Assembly (NCBI GenBank): GCA_900315815.1
Contig: ONAS01000004.1
Span: 1 to 61,031, forward strand
Direction: 5' to 3'
DNA: 61,031 nucleotides
Origin: an uncultured Eubacteriales bacterium
GTDB taxonomy: Bacteria; Bacillota; Clostridia; Oscillospirales; Acutalibacteraceae
How positions within the stretch are numbered: the stretch's first letter is position 1; each line of letters begins with the position of its first letter. A program made the position numbers and the translations under genes. Shown piece by piece: positions 23,353 to 30,623 of this stretch. The notes under the pieces were generated by a model that did not search any database, was not told the origin of the DNA, and saw only the letters and a program-made list of their open reading frames with translations.

Positions 23353-24126
23353 CTATTTTTGCCCTCTGCTGTTTTTGATCGCGCCCACGACGCCGTAATA
23401 AACGGGGATGGTAAGGAAGATGATCCAGCCCGGATGCCAGAAGCCGAACACGCCCAGTATCAGAAAAATGATGACGGCAAGCACCGGATAGCAGAAGTAA
23501 TTGGCGTTGCGGCATTCGATCGCACTGACAAGCGTATAGTAGATCGGGATGGTAAGGAAGATGATCCATCCCCAGCCCCAGCCGCCGCAGATGTCGAAAT
23601 AGCCGAACAGGATATAGGCGATGGCCGCGATCAGCGGATAGGGGATGAAATGCCAGAAGCTGCGTTTGCCCTCGTGATGACAGCAGTCGTCGGGACGGTG
23701 GATATGACCGTTTTCATCGGTGTAGACCTTCTGCTCGCCGTTTTCATTGACAAAGATGCCGTGGCGGTCGATATCGACCTTGGTGCCGTACTTGTCGTGG
23801 ACGTGGATGCCGTGGAAGCCGACCTGTACGCGCTCGCGGGGCTCGGCCGTTTCTTCGGCGGGGGCTTCTTCCGCAGGCTCCTCAGCGGGCTGTTCCGCCG
23901 CCGCTTCGGGGGCGTCCTCGCCGGGCTTTCCGCGGAGCATTTCGTCAAGGGTGACGCCGTATACCTTGGATAATTCGATCAGGTTGTCGGTGTCGGGGGA
24001 CGCCTCCGCGCGCTCCCATTTGGATACCGCCTGACGCGATACACCGATGCGCGCGGCAAGCTCCTCCTGAGAGAGTCCCATCTTCTTTCTGTATTCATAT
24101 AATCGGTTCGCTGTTTCGATATTCAT
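23353..24126 (-). CDS. Membrane-bound XRE-family transcriptional regulator with His-rich segment
   Basis: Residues 5-62 are a Cro/CI-type helix-turn-helix (GLSQEELAARIGVSRQAVSK), so the protein should bind DNA. An acidic Ala/Glu/Pro linker covers about 68-97. Residues 105-151 are rich in His and Cys (HGIHVHDKYG, RHGIF, GHIHRPDDCCHHEG) and could bind a metal. Residues about 160-250 form four hydrophobic segments; two copies of a GWIIFLTIPxYY motif (near 187 and 233) show an internal duplication, also seen at DNA level. Thus the regulator is probably tethered to the membrane. GGAGTTGAAGTC precedes the ATG. The ligand and targets are unknown; neighbouring genes give no clear hint. Confidence 0.82.
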   Translation of the reverse strand: MNIETANRLYEYRKKMGLSQEELAARIGVSRQAVSKWERAEASPDTDNLIELSKVYGVTLDEMLRGKPGEDAPEAAAEQPAEEPAEEAPAEETAEPRERVQVGFHGIHVHDKYGTKVDIDRHGIFVNENGEQKVYTDENGHIHRPDDCCHHEGKRSFWHFIPYPLIAAIAYILFGYFDICGGWGWGWIIFLTIPIYYTLVSAIECRNANYFCYPVLAVIIFLILGVFGFWHPGWIIFLTIPVYYGVVGAIKNSRGQK

Positions 24127-24249
24127 GACTTCAACTCCTTTGCTTTGATGGCAAAATCATAGCAAGAACGGGTGCGGTTGCGCAAGCAACTCGGGTTGTC
24201 ATTTTCGCAACCGGCGGTTGCGGGCGGCTTTTTATGCGGGTTGCGGGGT

Positions 24250-25749
24250 TCAGACCTCTACCCCGCTCTGAGTTTTCAGGAAGGACAGTACCTTTTCCTT
24301 GATGAGCTCAACGCCGCCCTCGGAATCGCTTTCGATGTTCAGCGGGAGGATCGGATCATGGACGGACAGGCGGAGCAGGAACCAGCCGTCGCCGTCGTTT
24401 TTGTCGAAGCTGACGCGGATGCCCTCGCGATTATCGGGGGCGATATGCCAGCCGTCCTGCGCCTGTGCGTAGGCTTCCAGCGCGCTGATGACGCGCTCGC
24501 CCGCCGCGCGGAAATCGGTATCGGTGATCTTCAAGCGCAGCTCGCAGGCTTCGACCGGCTCCCTGAGCGCCGCAAGCAGGCTTTCGAGGGTCTTGCCCTC
24601 GCGTCTGAGCTGTGCCAGCTTGATGATGATCCTTGTACACAGGTAGGCGCCGTCGTCGAGATAGTAGTTCTCTTTCATCGCTGCGTGACCTGAGGTCTCG
24701 ATAGCGAGGGGCGCCTCGATGCCCTGAGCGGTCAGCTCCTGCGCCTTGTTGATGACGTTCTTGTAGCCGCGGCGATAGCGGTAGTGCTTGCCGCCGAGAT
24801 GCTTTTCGATGAACTCGTTGAGCCCGGTGGAGGTGATGGAGTCGGTGACGACCGTCGCGCCGGGGCAGTTCTCCAGCGCAAGGCAGGAGGCGAGGGCGAC
24901 AAGACGGTTGCGGTTGATCTCTTTGCCGCTCGCGTCAACAGCGGCGCCGCGGTCGACGTCGGTGTCGAAGATCACGCCGAGGTCGGCATGAGAGGAAAGC
25001 ACCGCCTGACAGATGGACTGCATAGCGGTCTCGTTCTCGGGATTCGGGATATGGTTCGGGAACATGCCGTCGGGATCGAGATAGACCGAGCCGGAAATGT
25101 CCGCGCCCAGAGGCTCCAGCACCTCGGACGCGTAGAAGCCGCCCGCGCCGTTGCCGGCGTCGACGACGATATGGAAGCCCTTGAGGGGATGCGCATAGTC
25201 CTCCGCATTCACCCCGCGGCAGATGATATCGCGCAGATGGGCGGAATAACGCGCCATATAGTTGACCTTTTCGACAGAGCCGTCCGCCGGGGCGGGCTTG
25301 TCGTCCGCCTGCGCGTGCTCGAGGATCGCCTCGATATCCACGCCGTCCAGTCCGCCGCCGCGGGTAAAGAATTTCAGGCCGTTGCGGTTGAAGGGATGGT
25401 GAGAGGCGGTGATCTGGACCGCCGCGTCACAGCCGAAGTCCACGGTGGTCATGAACATCGACGGAGTCGAGGAAAGTCCGCAGTCATAGACCTTTGCGCC
25501 TGCTGCGGCGATCGTGCGGATCACGGCGGCGGCGATGCGCTCACCGGAAATGCGGCAGTCGCGGCCGACGGAGATCGTCAGCGCCGACGCGGGCTTGCCG
25601 AGCTTCTTCTCCGCCCACAGCACAAAGCCTGCCGCCATGCGCTCGATCACGTCGTCGGTCAGGTTTACGGGCTGGTCGGCGACGCCCTCGGACGCAACGC
25701 CGCGGATATCCGTTCCGCTTTTGAAGATATTATAGGTTTCATTCAGCAT
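24250..25749 (-). CDS. Phosphomannomutase/phosphoglucomutase family enzyme
   Basis: An alpha-D-phosphohexomutase that moves phosphate between C6 and C1 of hexoses. Domain order is standard: domain 1 with the phosphoserine loop ITASHHPFNRNGLKFF (Ser near residue 115), domain 2 with the metal site FDTDVDRGAAVD, domain 3 with the sugar-specificity loop, and domain 4 with the phosphate-binding region NREGIRVSF. The 499 residues are full length. GGAGG lies before ATG 25749 and a consensus-like promoter further up. Whether mannose or glucose phosphate is preferred cannot be fixed; it would supply nucleotide sugars for the surface glycans encoded elsewhere. Confidence 0.9.
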   Translation of the reverse strand: MLNETYNIFKSGTDIRGVASEGVADQPVNLTDDVIERMAAGFVLWAEKKLGKPASALTISVGRDCRISGERIAAAVIRTIAAAGAKVYDCGLSSTPSMFMTTVDFGCDAAVQITASHHPFNRNGLKFFTRGGGLDGVDIEAILEHAQADDKPAPADGSVEKVNYMARYSAHLRDIICRGVNAEDYAHPLKGFHIVVDAGNGAGGFYASEVLEPLGADISGSVYLDPDGMFPNHIPNPENETAMQSICQAVLSSHADLGVIFDTDVDRGAAVDASGKEINRNRLVALASCLALENCPGATVVTDSITSTGLNEFIEKHLGGKHYRYRRGYKNVINKAQELTAQGIEAPLAIETSGHAAMKENYYLDDGAYLCTRIIIKLAQLRREGKTLESLLAALREPVEACELRLKITDTDFRAAGERVISALEAYAQAQDGWHIAPDNREGIRVSFDKNDGDGWFLLRLSVHDPILPLNIESDSEGGVELIKEKVLSFLKTQSGVEV

Positions 25750-25783
25750 AATCGTACCTCCGGAGGTTGGATTTATCAGCTCT

Positions 25784-25812
25784 ATTCTAGCAAATTATTC
25801 TTCGTTATGCAA
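25784..25812 (-). promoter_or_regulatory. Promoter of the phosphohexomutase gene
   Basis: TTGCAT, 17 bases, TAGAAT on the minus strand. Confidence 0.6.
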
Positions 25813-26073
25813 TACAAAGTACCGAAAATCGCACTATCTTGCGGTTTTTTGCGGTCGCAGACACAGGATATACGGCGCGGGACGGGAATTTCGGCAGATT
25901 GGACAGTAATGGACCGTTTGGGGAGAAAACCCTGTCTGCATTACCGAAAAAGGTTACAGGATCGTTGCATTTTCGCATTTTCGTTTGTGCGTTATCAACA
26001 GCGTTAATTCTGATGCAGAAATAAAAATCTGCGTTCTTTGTACGCCTTGCACAAACAGAAAGCAATTTCTTTG
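25813..26073. other. Intergenic stretch without a recognisable gene
   Basis: Between the two divergent promoters I see no convincing coding region (short open frames on both strands lack ribosome sites) and no known RNA. The composition is mixed, with runs such as TTTTCGCATTTTCG near 25972. Confidence 0.5.
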
Positions 26074-26101
26074 TTGACATTTACGAAAAGCGAGCTATAA
26101 T
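26074..26101 (+). promoter_or_regulatory. Strong promoter of the small conserved gene
   Basis: TTGACA, 16 bases, TATAAT. Confidence 0.8.
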
Positions 26102-26120
26102 ATAGAGCGTCAGGTCATTC

Positions 26121-26210
26121 CGCCCGACTGTCCGGCGCGATCGATTCCGCCGCCAATAGATCGAACCGAGGGTTTTCTTTTTACGGTTCTCCGCCAGATG
26201 GTAAATGGCG
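26121..26210 (+). promoter_or_regulatory. Structured 5' leader (candidate cis-acting RNA)
   Basis: Between the promoter and the ribosome site lie four consecutive short stems: CGCC/GGCG (26121-26137), CGATC/GATCG (26138-26163), GAACCG/CGGTTC (26163-26189) and CGCCA/TGGCG (26192-26210). The 130-base leader is long for a gene of 87 codons. It matches no riboswitch class that I know. Confidence 0.45.
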
Positions 26211-26238
26211 CCAATTCAATATTAAGGAGGGTCACGCA

Positions 26239-26502
26239 ATGAAAACTGCGGTTATGAGTTTACACAACATTGACGTTACCGAATTCCTCGACGTACTCGA
26301 CAGCTGTCAGGGCAACGTATATCTGGTCACGAACGAGGGCGATAAGCTCAATCTCATGAGCAAGCTGAGCCAGCTGGTCGGTCTGAGCAGACTGATCGAA
26401 GGCGGCAAGATCACCGAAGCCTACGTTATCTGTGACAATATGGAGGACGAGAGCAAGCTGTTCCGCCTCAATATGTTCGGTGAATCCAACCGGACTGCTT
26501 AA
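26239..26502 (+). CDS. Small protein of unknown function (87 aa)
   Basis: I do not recognise a named family. The product is 87 residues, soluble, without signal peptide or metal motif. The start MKTAVMSLHNIDVTEFLDVL and the sequence KLNLMSKLSQLVGLSRLIEGG followed by ITEAYVICDN suggest an alternating alpha/beta domain with two beta strands around a helix pair. AAGGAGG precedes the ATG at good spacing. It has a strong consensus promoter, a long structured leader and its own terminator, which point to a highly expressed and regulated single-gene unit. Confidence 0.85.
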   Translation: MKTAVMSLHNIDVTEFLDVLDSCQGNVYLVTNEGDKLNLMSKLSQLVGLSRLIEGGKITEAYVICDNMEDESKLFRLNMFGESNRTA

Positions 26503-26578
26503 GGCATTTGCCGCGATGCGGCATGCCGACTATCATTTGCTTACTACTTTTTCATGTTAATCTAAAAATCCTACGAAA

Positions 26579-26606
26579 AGGGCGTCCTGGATGGGCGCTC
26601 TTTTTG
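26579..26606 (+). terminator. Rho-independent terminator
   Basis: AGGGCGTCC-TGGAT-GGGCGCTCT with a TTTTT tract. Confidence 0.8.
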
Positions 26607-26627
26607 TGTTTATTTGAAGGTCGGATA

Positions 26628-26656
26628 TTGATATTTTGAGGCGGATTGTTTATGAT
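26628..26656 (+). promoter_or_regulatory. Promoter of the tandem-TIR gene
   Basis: TTGATA, 17 bases, TATGAT, 33 bases before the ATG. Confidence 0.65.
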
Positions 26657-26688
26657 AATGGTAACAGTAATGCTGTGAGGTGATCGAT

Positions 26689-29028
26689 ATGTCACAGATC
26701 CGATATGAAACAAAAGGAAATACAGAATCAGAGGGAAAGCTCAGGATCTATTTCGCGGCGCTGCCGCAGGATTTCAGGCGGTATTATGAACAGGTACGGA
26801 ACGACCTGCTGAACACCGTCGACTGCGCCGTATTCTTTCACGATCCGGATGAGGCGATCGATGACTTTGGTCAGCTGGAGCTGGACCTTGCCGGGATGCG
26901 GGTCATCGCGATCGTCATCACAAAGGAAGTTCTGGAGAACGAGCATCCGCTGATCGAGGCGTGTCTGCGCTGTGCAAAGGAAAAATCTGCCGCGCTTTTG
27001 CCGCTGCTGGCAGATGCTTCCGTCAAGGAATACGATGATCTGTACTACAAAAAGTTCGGCGAGCTTCAGTACCGCGTACTGCCCGAGTCATTTGAGAGGA
27101 ACAGGGAGCATGATCTCTTTTTGGAGAAGCTGAAGATCTTTCTGGACACGTACGTCATCTCTCCCGAAACGGTGGATCGGATCCGCACCAACTTCAACCT
27201 GACCGTTTTCGTCAGCTACCGCAGATCCGACCAGAAAACGGTATGCAATGTCCTTCTGCCGGAAGCGCATATCCTCGAACCCCAATACGGAGCTGCGATC
27301 TGGTACGACGATTTTCTGACGCCCGGGGAAAACTTCAGTCAGACCATCATGAGTGCGCTGGAGCGGTGCGATATCTTTCTCATGGCGCTCTCTCCCGCGA
27401 TGCTGGAGGAAGAAAACTATGTCATCACCACCGAATATCCCGCGGCTGTCAGACTGAAAAAGCCCATATTGGCGGTGGAGATCGAAGCGGTCGATCATGA
27501 AAAAATCAGAGAGGTTTTCGGCGATGAAGTTGCCGACCCGATCTGCATGATCCCGCCCGAGGGTTATGTGGAATTATCGGGCAGAGGATGGTCGACCGGC
27601 GAGGAATGGAAGGAGATGGACCGGCGGGAGCAGGCGGAGGGCGGCAGATTTTCAAAGGGCAAAAAAGAGTTCCGTTCCCGACTGTTCCGCATGTTCTCCG
27701 AGGTTGCTCGGGGAAAAAGGCTCAAAGAGAGCCGAGAATTCTATTATTATCTGGGACTTGCGTTTTTCTACGGCATCGACGTCCCCAGAGAGCTGTCCGC
27801 TGCGAAAAAATTCATGGGGAACGCAGCTTCGGCAGGCTGCCTCCCCGCGCTGGAGTGGCTTGCTGAACGGGACGTCACATGGTGCGCAAGCCTGCGCGAC
27901 CGCTGCAGAGAGCTGTATGACAGAGACCGCGATCCTGCGATCGCCGTGAAGCTGCTGGACGCGGCGAAACAGGATATGCGGTACAGGATCAATCAAGTAC
28001 TGGAAAAGCCCGCAGAAATCCGGGAAGCCTATCGGGATCTGCTCAAAACGGCGACCGAATTGAAAAAAGTCTGTCCCGAAAAGGCGGAGGAGTGCATATT
28101 TGACGCGGAGCTTGGACTGATCGAATGTGACTATCAGGACGGTAAGATCCTCACGGCGTCGCGTGACGCGCGCCGACTGCTGAAAAACGCGGAGAAGCAC
28201 AGCAGCGATAAGATCGCAATGCGGCGGCAGGTGCGGGTGCTGGCGCTGCTGGGCGACATTTATTCCCGGGCGGTCATTTCGGACAAGGCGCCGGTTTACG
28301 TTGATAAAGCGCTGGAGATCGCGGAGCACCATCCGCTGTTTTCCGATAACGACAAGTACGCCGACTACCGTTACAATAACGGGCTGTCCGCCCTTCCCGA
28401 GGACGAGGAATACGCCCGCTGCTGCTGCAGGGTGTATCTGCGCGCCGCTGAGCTGCTTTATGAGGACGGCCGCCGACAAGCCGCCTTATTCAGATGCGAA
28501 ACAGCCGTCAGCATGGCGGAGAATTTTTACGAAGCGCATTCCACGCCTGAGAACAGGCTGCTGCTGACAGACTGCTACATCGTTCACGCAAGGCTGATCG
28601 GCACACAAAACGTAAAGCTCATGTTTGAGATCGCGCAGCGCGCCTACAGGATCATCAAAAATCCTCTGGAAGAGCAAAACATCTCTGTCAAAAGGAGGAT
28701 CCGGCAATCGGTCGTACACGGTCTGATCGCGCTGGCGTCTCCCGACAGCGACTTTAGGATGCGCGGCAACAGAAATGATATGATCGAAAAAGCACAGGAG
28801 GTCGCAGAAAGAACCGGTTCGTCGCCCGAATCGATCAAGCTGCTGTTTGACGCGTATGTCACCGCCGAGAAGATCGATCGACAGATCAAAGATGACTTTT
28901 ACAGATCAAGAACCGATTTCCGCGCAGAATGGCTCAGGATCGGCGCGATGCTTGCCAAAAAGCACAGCTGGCTGCTGTCCGATGAAGATCGGGAAATGAT
29001 TTACGACACCGTCAGAGGGCGCAGATAA
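26689..29028 (+). CDS. Large TIR-domain protein with a second TIR-like domain and TPR/SEL1-like helical C-terminus
   Basis: Residues about 170-300 form a TIR domain: LTVFVSYRRSDQKTV, AAIWYDDFLTPGENFSQTI, CDIFLMALSPAMLEEENYVITTEY, with Glu249 where TIR NADases carry the catalytic glutamate. Residues about 17-155 look like a second, more divergent TIR-like fold (KLRIYFAALPQDFRRYYEQV, CAVFFHDPDEAIDDF, RVIAIVITKEVLENEHPLIEA). The remaining 450 residues are almost all helical; the part near 365-400 (YYLGLAFFYGIDVPRELSAAKKFMGNAA) is SEL1-like and later parts are TPR-like. ATG 26689 has TGAGGTG upstream. It is a single-gene unit with its own promoter. A role in NAD-based defence or in signalling is plausible but unproven. 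Confidence 0.82.
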   Translation: MSQIRYETKGNTESEGKLRIYFAALPQDFRRYYEQVRNDLLNTVDCAVFFHDPDEAIDDFGQLELDLAGMRVIAIVITKEVLENEHPLIEACLRCAKEKSAALLPLLADASVKEYDDLYYKKFGELQYRVLPESFERNREHDLFLEKLKIFLDTYVISPETVDRIRTNFNLTVFVSYRRSDQKTVCNVLLPEAHILEPQYGAAIWYDDFLTPGENFSQTIMSALERCDIFLMALSPAMLEEENYVITTEYPAAVRLKKPILAVEIEAVDHEKIREVFGDEVADPICMIPPEGYVELSGRGWSTGEEWKEMDRREQAEGGRFSKGKKEFRSRLFRMFSEVARGKRLKESREFYYYLGLAFFYGIDVPRELSAAKKFMGNAASAGCLPALEWLAERDVTWCASLRDRCRELYDRDRDPAIAVKLLDAAKQDMRYRINQVLEKPAEIREAYRDLLKTATELKKVCPEKAEECIFDAELGLIECDYQDGKILTASRDARRLLKNAEKHSSDKIAMRRQVRVLALLGDIYSRAVISDKAPVYVDKALEIAEHHPLFSDNDKYADYRYNNGLSALPEDEEYARCCCRVYLRAAELLYEDGRRQAALFRCETAVSMAENFYEAHSTPENRLLLTDCYIVHARLIGTQNVKLMFEIAQRAYRIIKNPLEEQNISVKRRIRQSVVHGLIALASPDSDFRMRGNRNDMIEKAQEVAERTGSSPESIKLLFDAYVTAEKIDRQIKDDFYRSRTDFRAEWLRIGAMLAKKHSWLLSDEDREMIYDTVRGRR

Positions 29029-29070
29029 GGGGTAGGACGTCGCCTCGACAAAGACAGTCAAAAAACAGGC

Positions 29071-29099
29071 TTTACTTTTTTATATGTTTATGCTATGAT
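29071..29099 (+). promoter_or_regulatory. Promoter of the queT unit
   Basis: TTTACT, 17 bases, TATGAT. Confidence 0.65.
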
Positions 29100-29104
29100 A
29101 TCAC

Positions 29105-29176
29105 TCAGTCAGTTCGAAACCATCCTGACTTGGCGCGGTAAATCCAACACACTGCCGCCGCCTAAATCAAAACTAG
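29105..29176 (+). promoter_or_regulatory. Candidate preQ1 riboswitch (possibly class III)
   Basis: The leader of queT begins with a stem CAGTCAG/CTGACT around the loop TTCGAAACCATC, then GGCG/CGCC arms around a variable loop (29132-29161), and then CCTAAATCAAAACTAGG. The A-rich tail ending in AACTAGG is typical of preQ1 aptamers, and class III elements occur before queT in Ruminococcaceae. Class assignment is tentative because I could not fold it. Confidence 0.6.
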
Positions 29177-29309
29177 GTACCTGTCTCACATGAAGATTTT
29201 TAGCTGATTGCCTGTATGCTTGTATCAGACGAAGACACAGTATGATGCAAACAGACAGCGTGATGCCTGTAAAGAATCAGGGGAGATACGGTACGAGGGA
29301 GAGAGAAAA

Positions 29310-29849
29310 ATGAAAAACAAAAATCTTGTCCGCCTCACGCAGGCGGCGGTCATCGCTGCGCTGTATGCGGCGCTGACCATCGGTCAGAACGTGCTTCTGC
29401 CCGGCACCGCTTCGATGGCGGTACAGTTCCGCGTTGCGGAAGCGCTCACCGTCCTCGCTGTCTTTACGCCCGTCGCGATCCCGGGTCTTACGATCGGCTG
29501 TATCATTGCGAACATCAGCTCGGTCACCGCAGGGCTCGGCTTCTACGACATGATCTTCGGCTCCGTCGCCAGCCTGATCGCCGCGCTCACGATGTACGGA
29601 CTCCGGAACGTGCGCATCAAGACCATCCCCTTTGCGGCGCTGCTCATGCCCGCGCTGTGGAACGGGCTGATCGTCGGCTTTGAGATCGACTTCTTCTTTA
29701 TCGGAAACATGAGCTTCAATTTGGCCGATTTCCTCACCCAGGGCGGATTTGTCGCTCTCGGAGAGCTTGTCGTCCTGATCGTGCTCGGCATCCCGCTGAT
29801 CAAGCTGATCGAGCACAACAAGAATATCAACCGACTTCTGACAACCTGA
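29310..29849 (+). CDS. queT: Queuosine-precursor ECF transporter S component QueT
   Basis: QueT is the membrane subunit that imports preQ1 or a related queuosine precursor with the shared ECF module. The 179-residue protein has five to six hydrophobic segments and the family's phrases AAVIAALYAALTIG and VQFRVAEALTVLAVFTPVAIPGLTIG, together with the late acidic motif LTQGGFVALGELVVL. The start at ATG 29310 has GAGGGAGAG upstream; the open frame further upstream overlaps the leader RNA. The leader contains a candidate preQ1 riboswitch, which supports the substrate. Confidence 0.93.
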   Translation: MKNKNLVRLTQAAVIAALYAALTIGQNVLLPGTASMAVQFRVAEALTVLAVFTPVAIPGLTIGCIIANISSVTAGLGFYDMIFGSVASLIAALTMYGLRNVRIKTIPFAALLMPALWNGLIVGFEIDFFFIGNMSFNLADFLTQGGFVALGELVVLIVLGIPLIKLIEHNKNINRLLTT

Positions 29850-29920
29850 GATAAGAAAGCGCGCTCTGCGCGCATTTCGCATACCCATCACCGATGATTG
29901 CTTCGGCAAAATCGGTGAGC

Positions 29921-29959
29921 AAAAAAAAGATATCCCGCTGATAATCGCATCAGCGGGAT
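29921..29959 (-). terminator. Terminator of the fhs-rluA unit
   Basis: ATCCCGCTGAT/ATCAGCGGGAT, an 11-bp perfect stem, followed by a T tract on the minus strand. It may also stop queT transcription from the other side, though the T tract there is weak. Confidence 0.8.
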
Positions 29960-29965
29960 CTTCAT

Positions 29966-30619
29966 TTATATATGGTTTTGGAAGAGCAGGAACGCGTCGC
30001 CCGCGGGGTCGATCTCAAACTGCATCGGCTCGCCTGTGATCGGGTGAGCAAATCGCAGCCGCGACGCGCACAGGGCGATCTGCTCTGCGGGAACATGACT
30101 GCCGTAACGGTGGTCGCCGACCAGCGGCATTTTGCGGGAGGCAAACTGGACGCGTATCTGGTGGGTCCTGCCGGTCAGCAGGTCAACGCGTACCTCGGAC
30201 ACAGGCACGGAGCCGATCTGTGCGGTGTGCAGACGCTCATAGGTCAGCTTTGCCTCTTTGACGCCCCTGCGCTCCCAGCGCACGACGTAGCTTTTGCCGC
30301 GGGTGCGGTCATAGTACAGCAGGTCAGTCAGCTCGCCGTGTTCGTCAGGCGTTCCCTCAACGACGGCAAGATAGGTTTTCTGAACCTCTCCCCTCTGTAT
30401 CTGCGCGGACAGCTTTGCGGCGGCGGCGCGCGTCTTCGCAAATATCATGATCCCCTGTGTCGTTCTGTCCAGACGGTGAACGACGTTCACTTCGCATCCG
30501 CACAGCTCCCTCAGGATCGCGGGCATGTTAGGCAAGGAATCATGCGCCTCGCTGAGTACGCCGCAGGGCTTGAATGCCGCGGCGATGTATTCGTCCTGAT
30601 AAAGGATCCGCGCCTCCAT
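29966..30619 (-). CDS. RluA-family pseudouridine synthase
   Basis: The enzyme isomerises uridine to pseudouridine in rRNA or tRNA. The catalytic Asp51 lies in VVHRLDRTTQGIMIFAKT, and the family motifs for the RluA core (KTYLAVVEG and GRTHQIRVQFA) are in place. At 217 residues it is short: the N-terminal S4 domain of RluC/RluD is absent, so it is a single-domain member. The start is only 4 bases after the fhs stop, so it is the second gene of that operon. The target base cannot be told from sequence. Confidence 0.9.
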   Translation of the reverse strand: MEARILYQDEYIAAAFKPCGVLSEAHDSLPNMPAILRELCGCEVNVVHRLDRTTQGIMIFAKTRAAAAKLSAQIQRGEVQKTYLAVVEGTPDEHGELTDLLYYDRTRGKSYVVRWERRGVKEAKLTYERLHTAQIGSVPVSEVRVDLLTGRTHQIRVQFASRKMPLVGDHRYGSHVPAEQIALCASRLRFAHPITGEPMQFEIDPAGDAFLLFQNHI

Positions 30620-30623
30620 CCGA

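Noticed and set aside
24784..26007. Plus-strand open frame opposite the phosphohexomutase
   Set aside because: Antisense shadow that extends into non-coding DNA; no ribosome site.
29889..29917. CACCGAT/ATCGGTG stem after queT
   Set aside because: Followed by A and not T on the plus strand; a terminator call is not supported.
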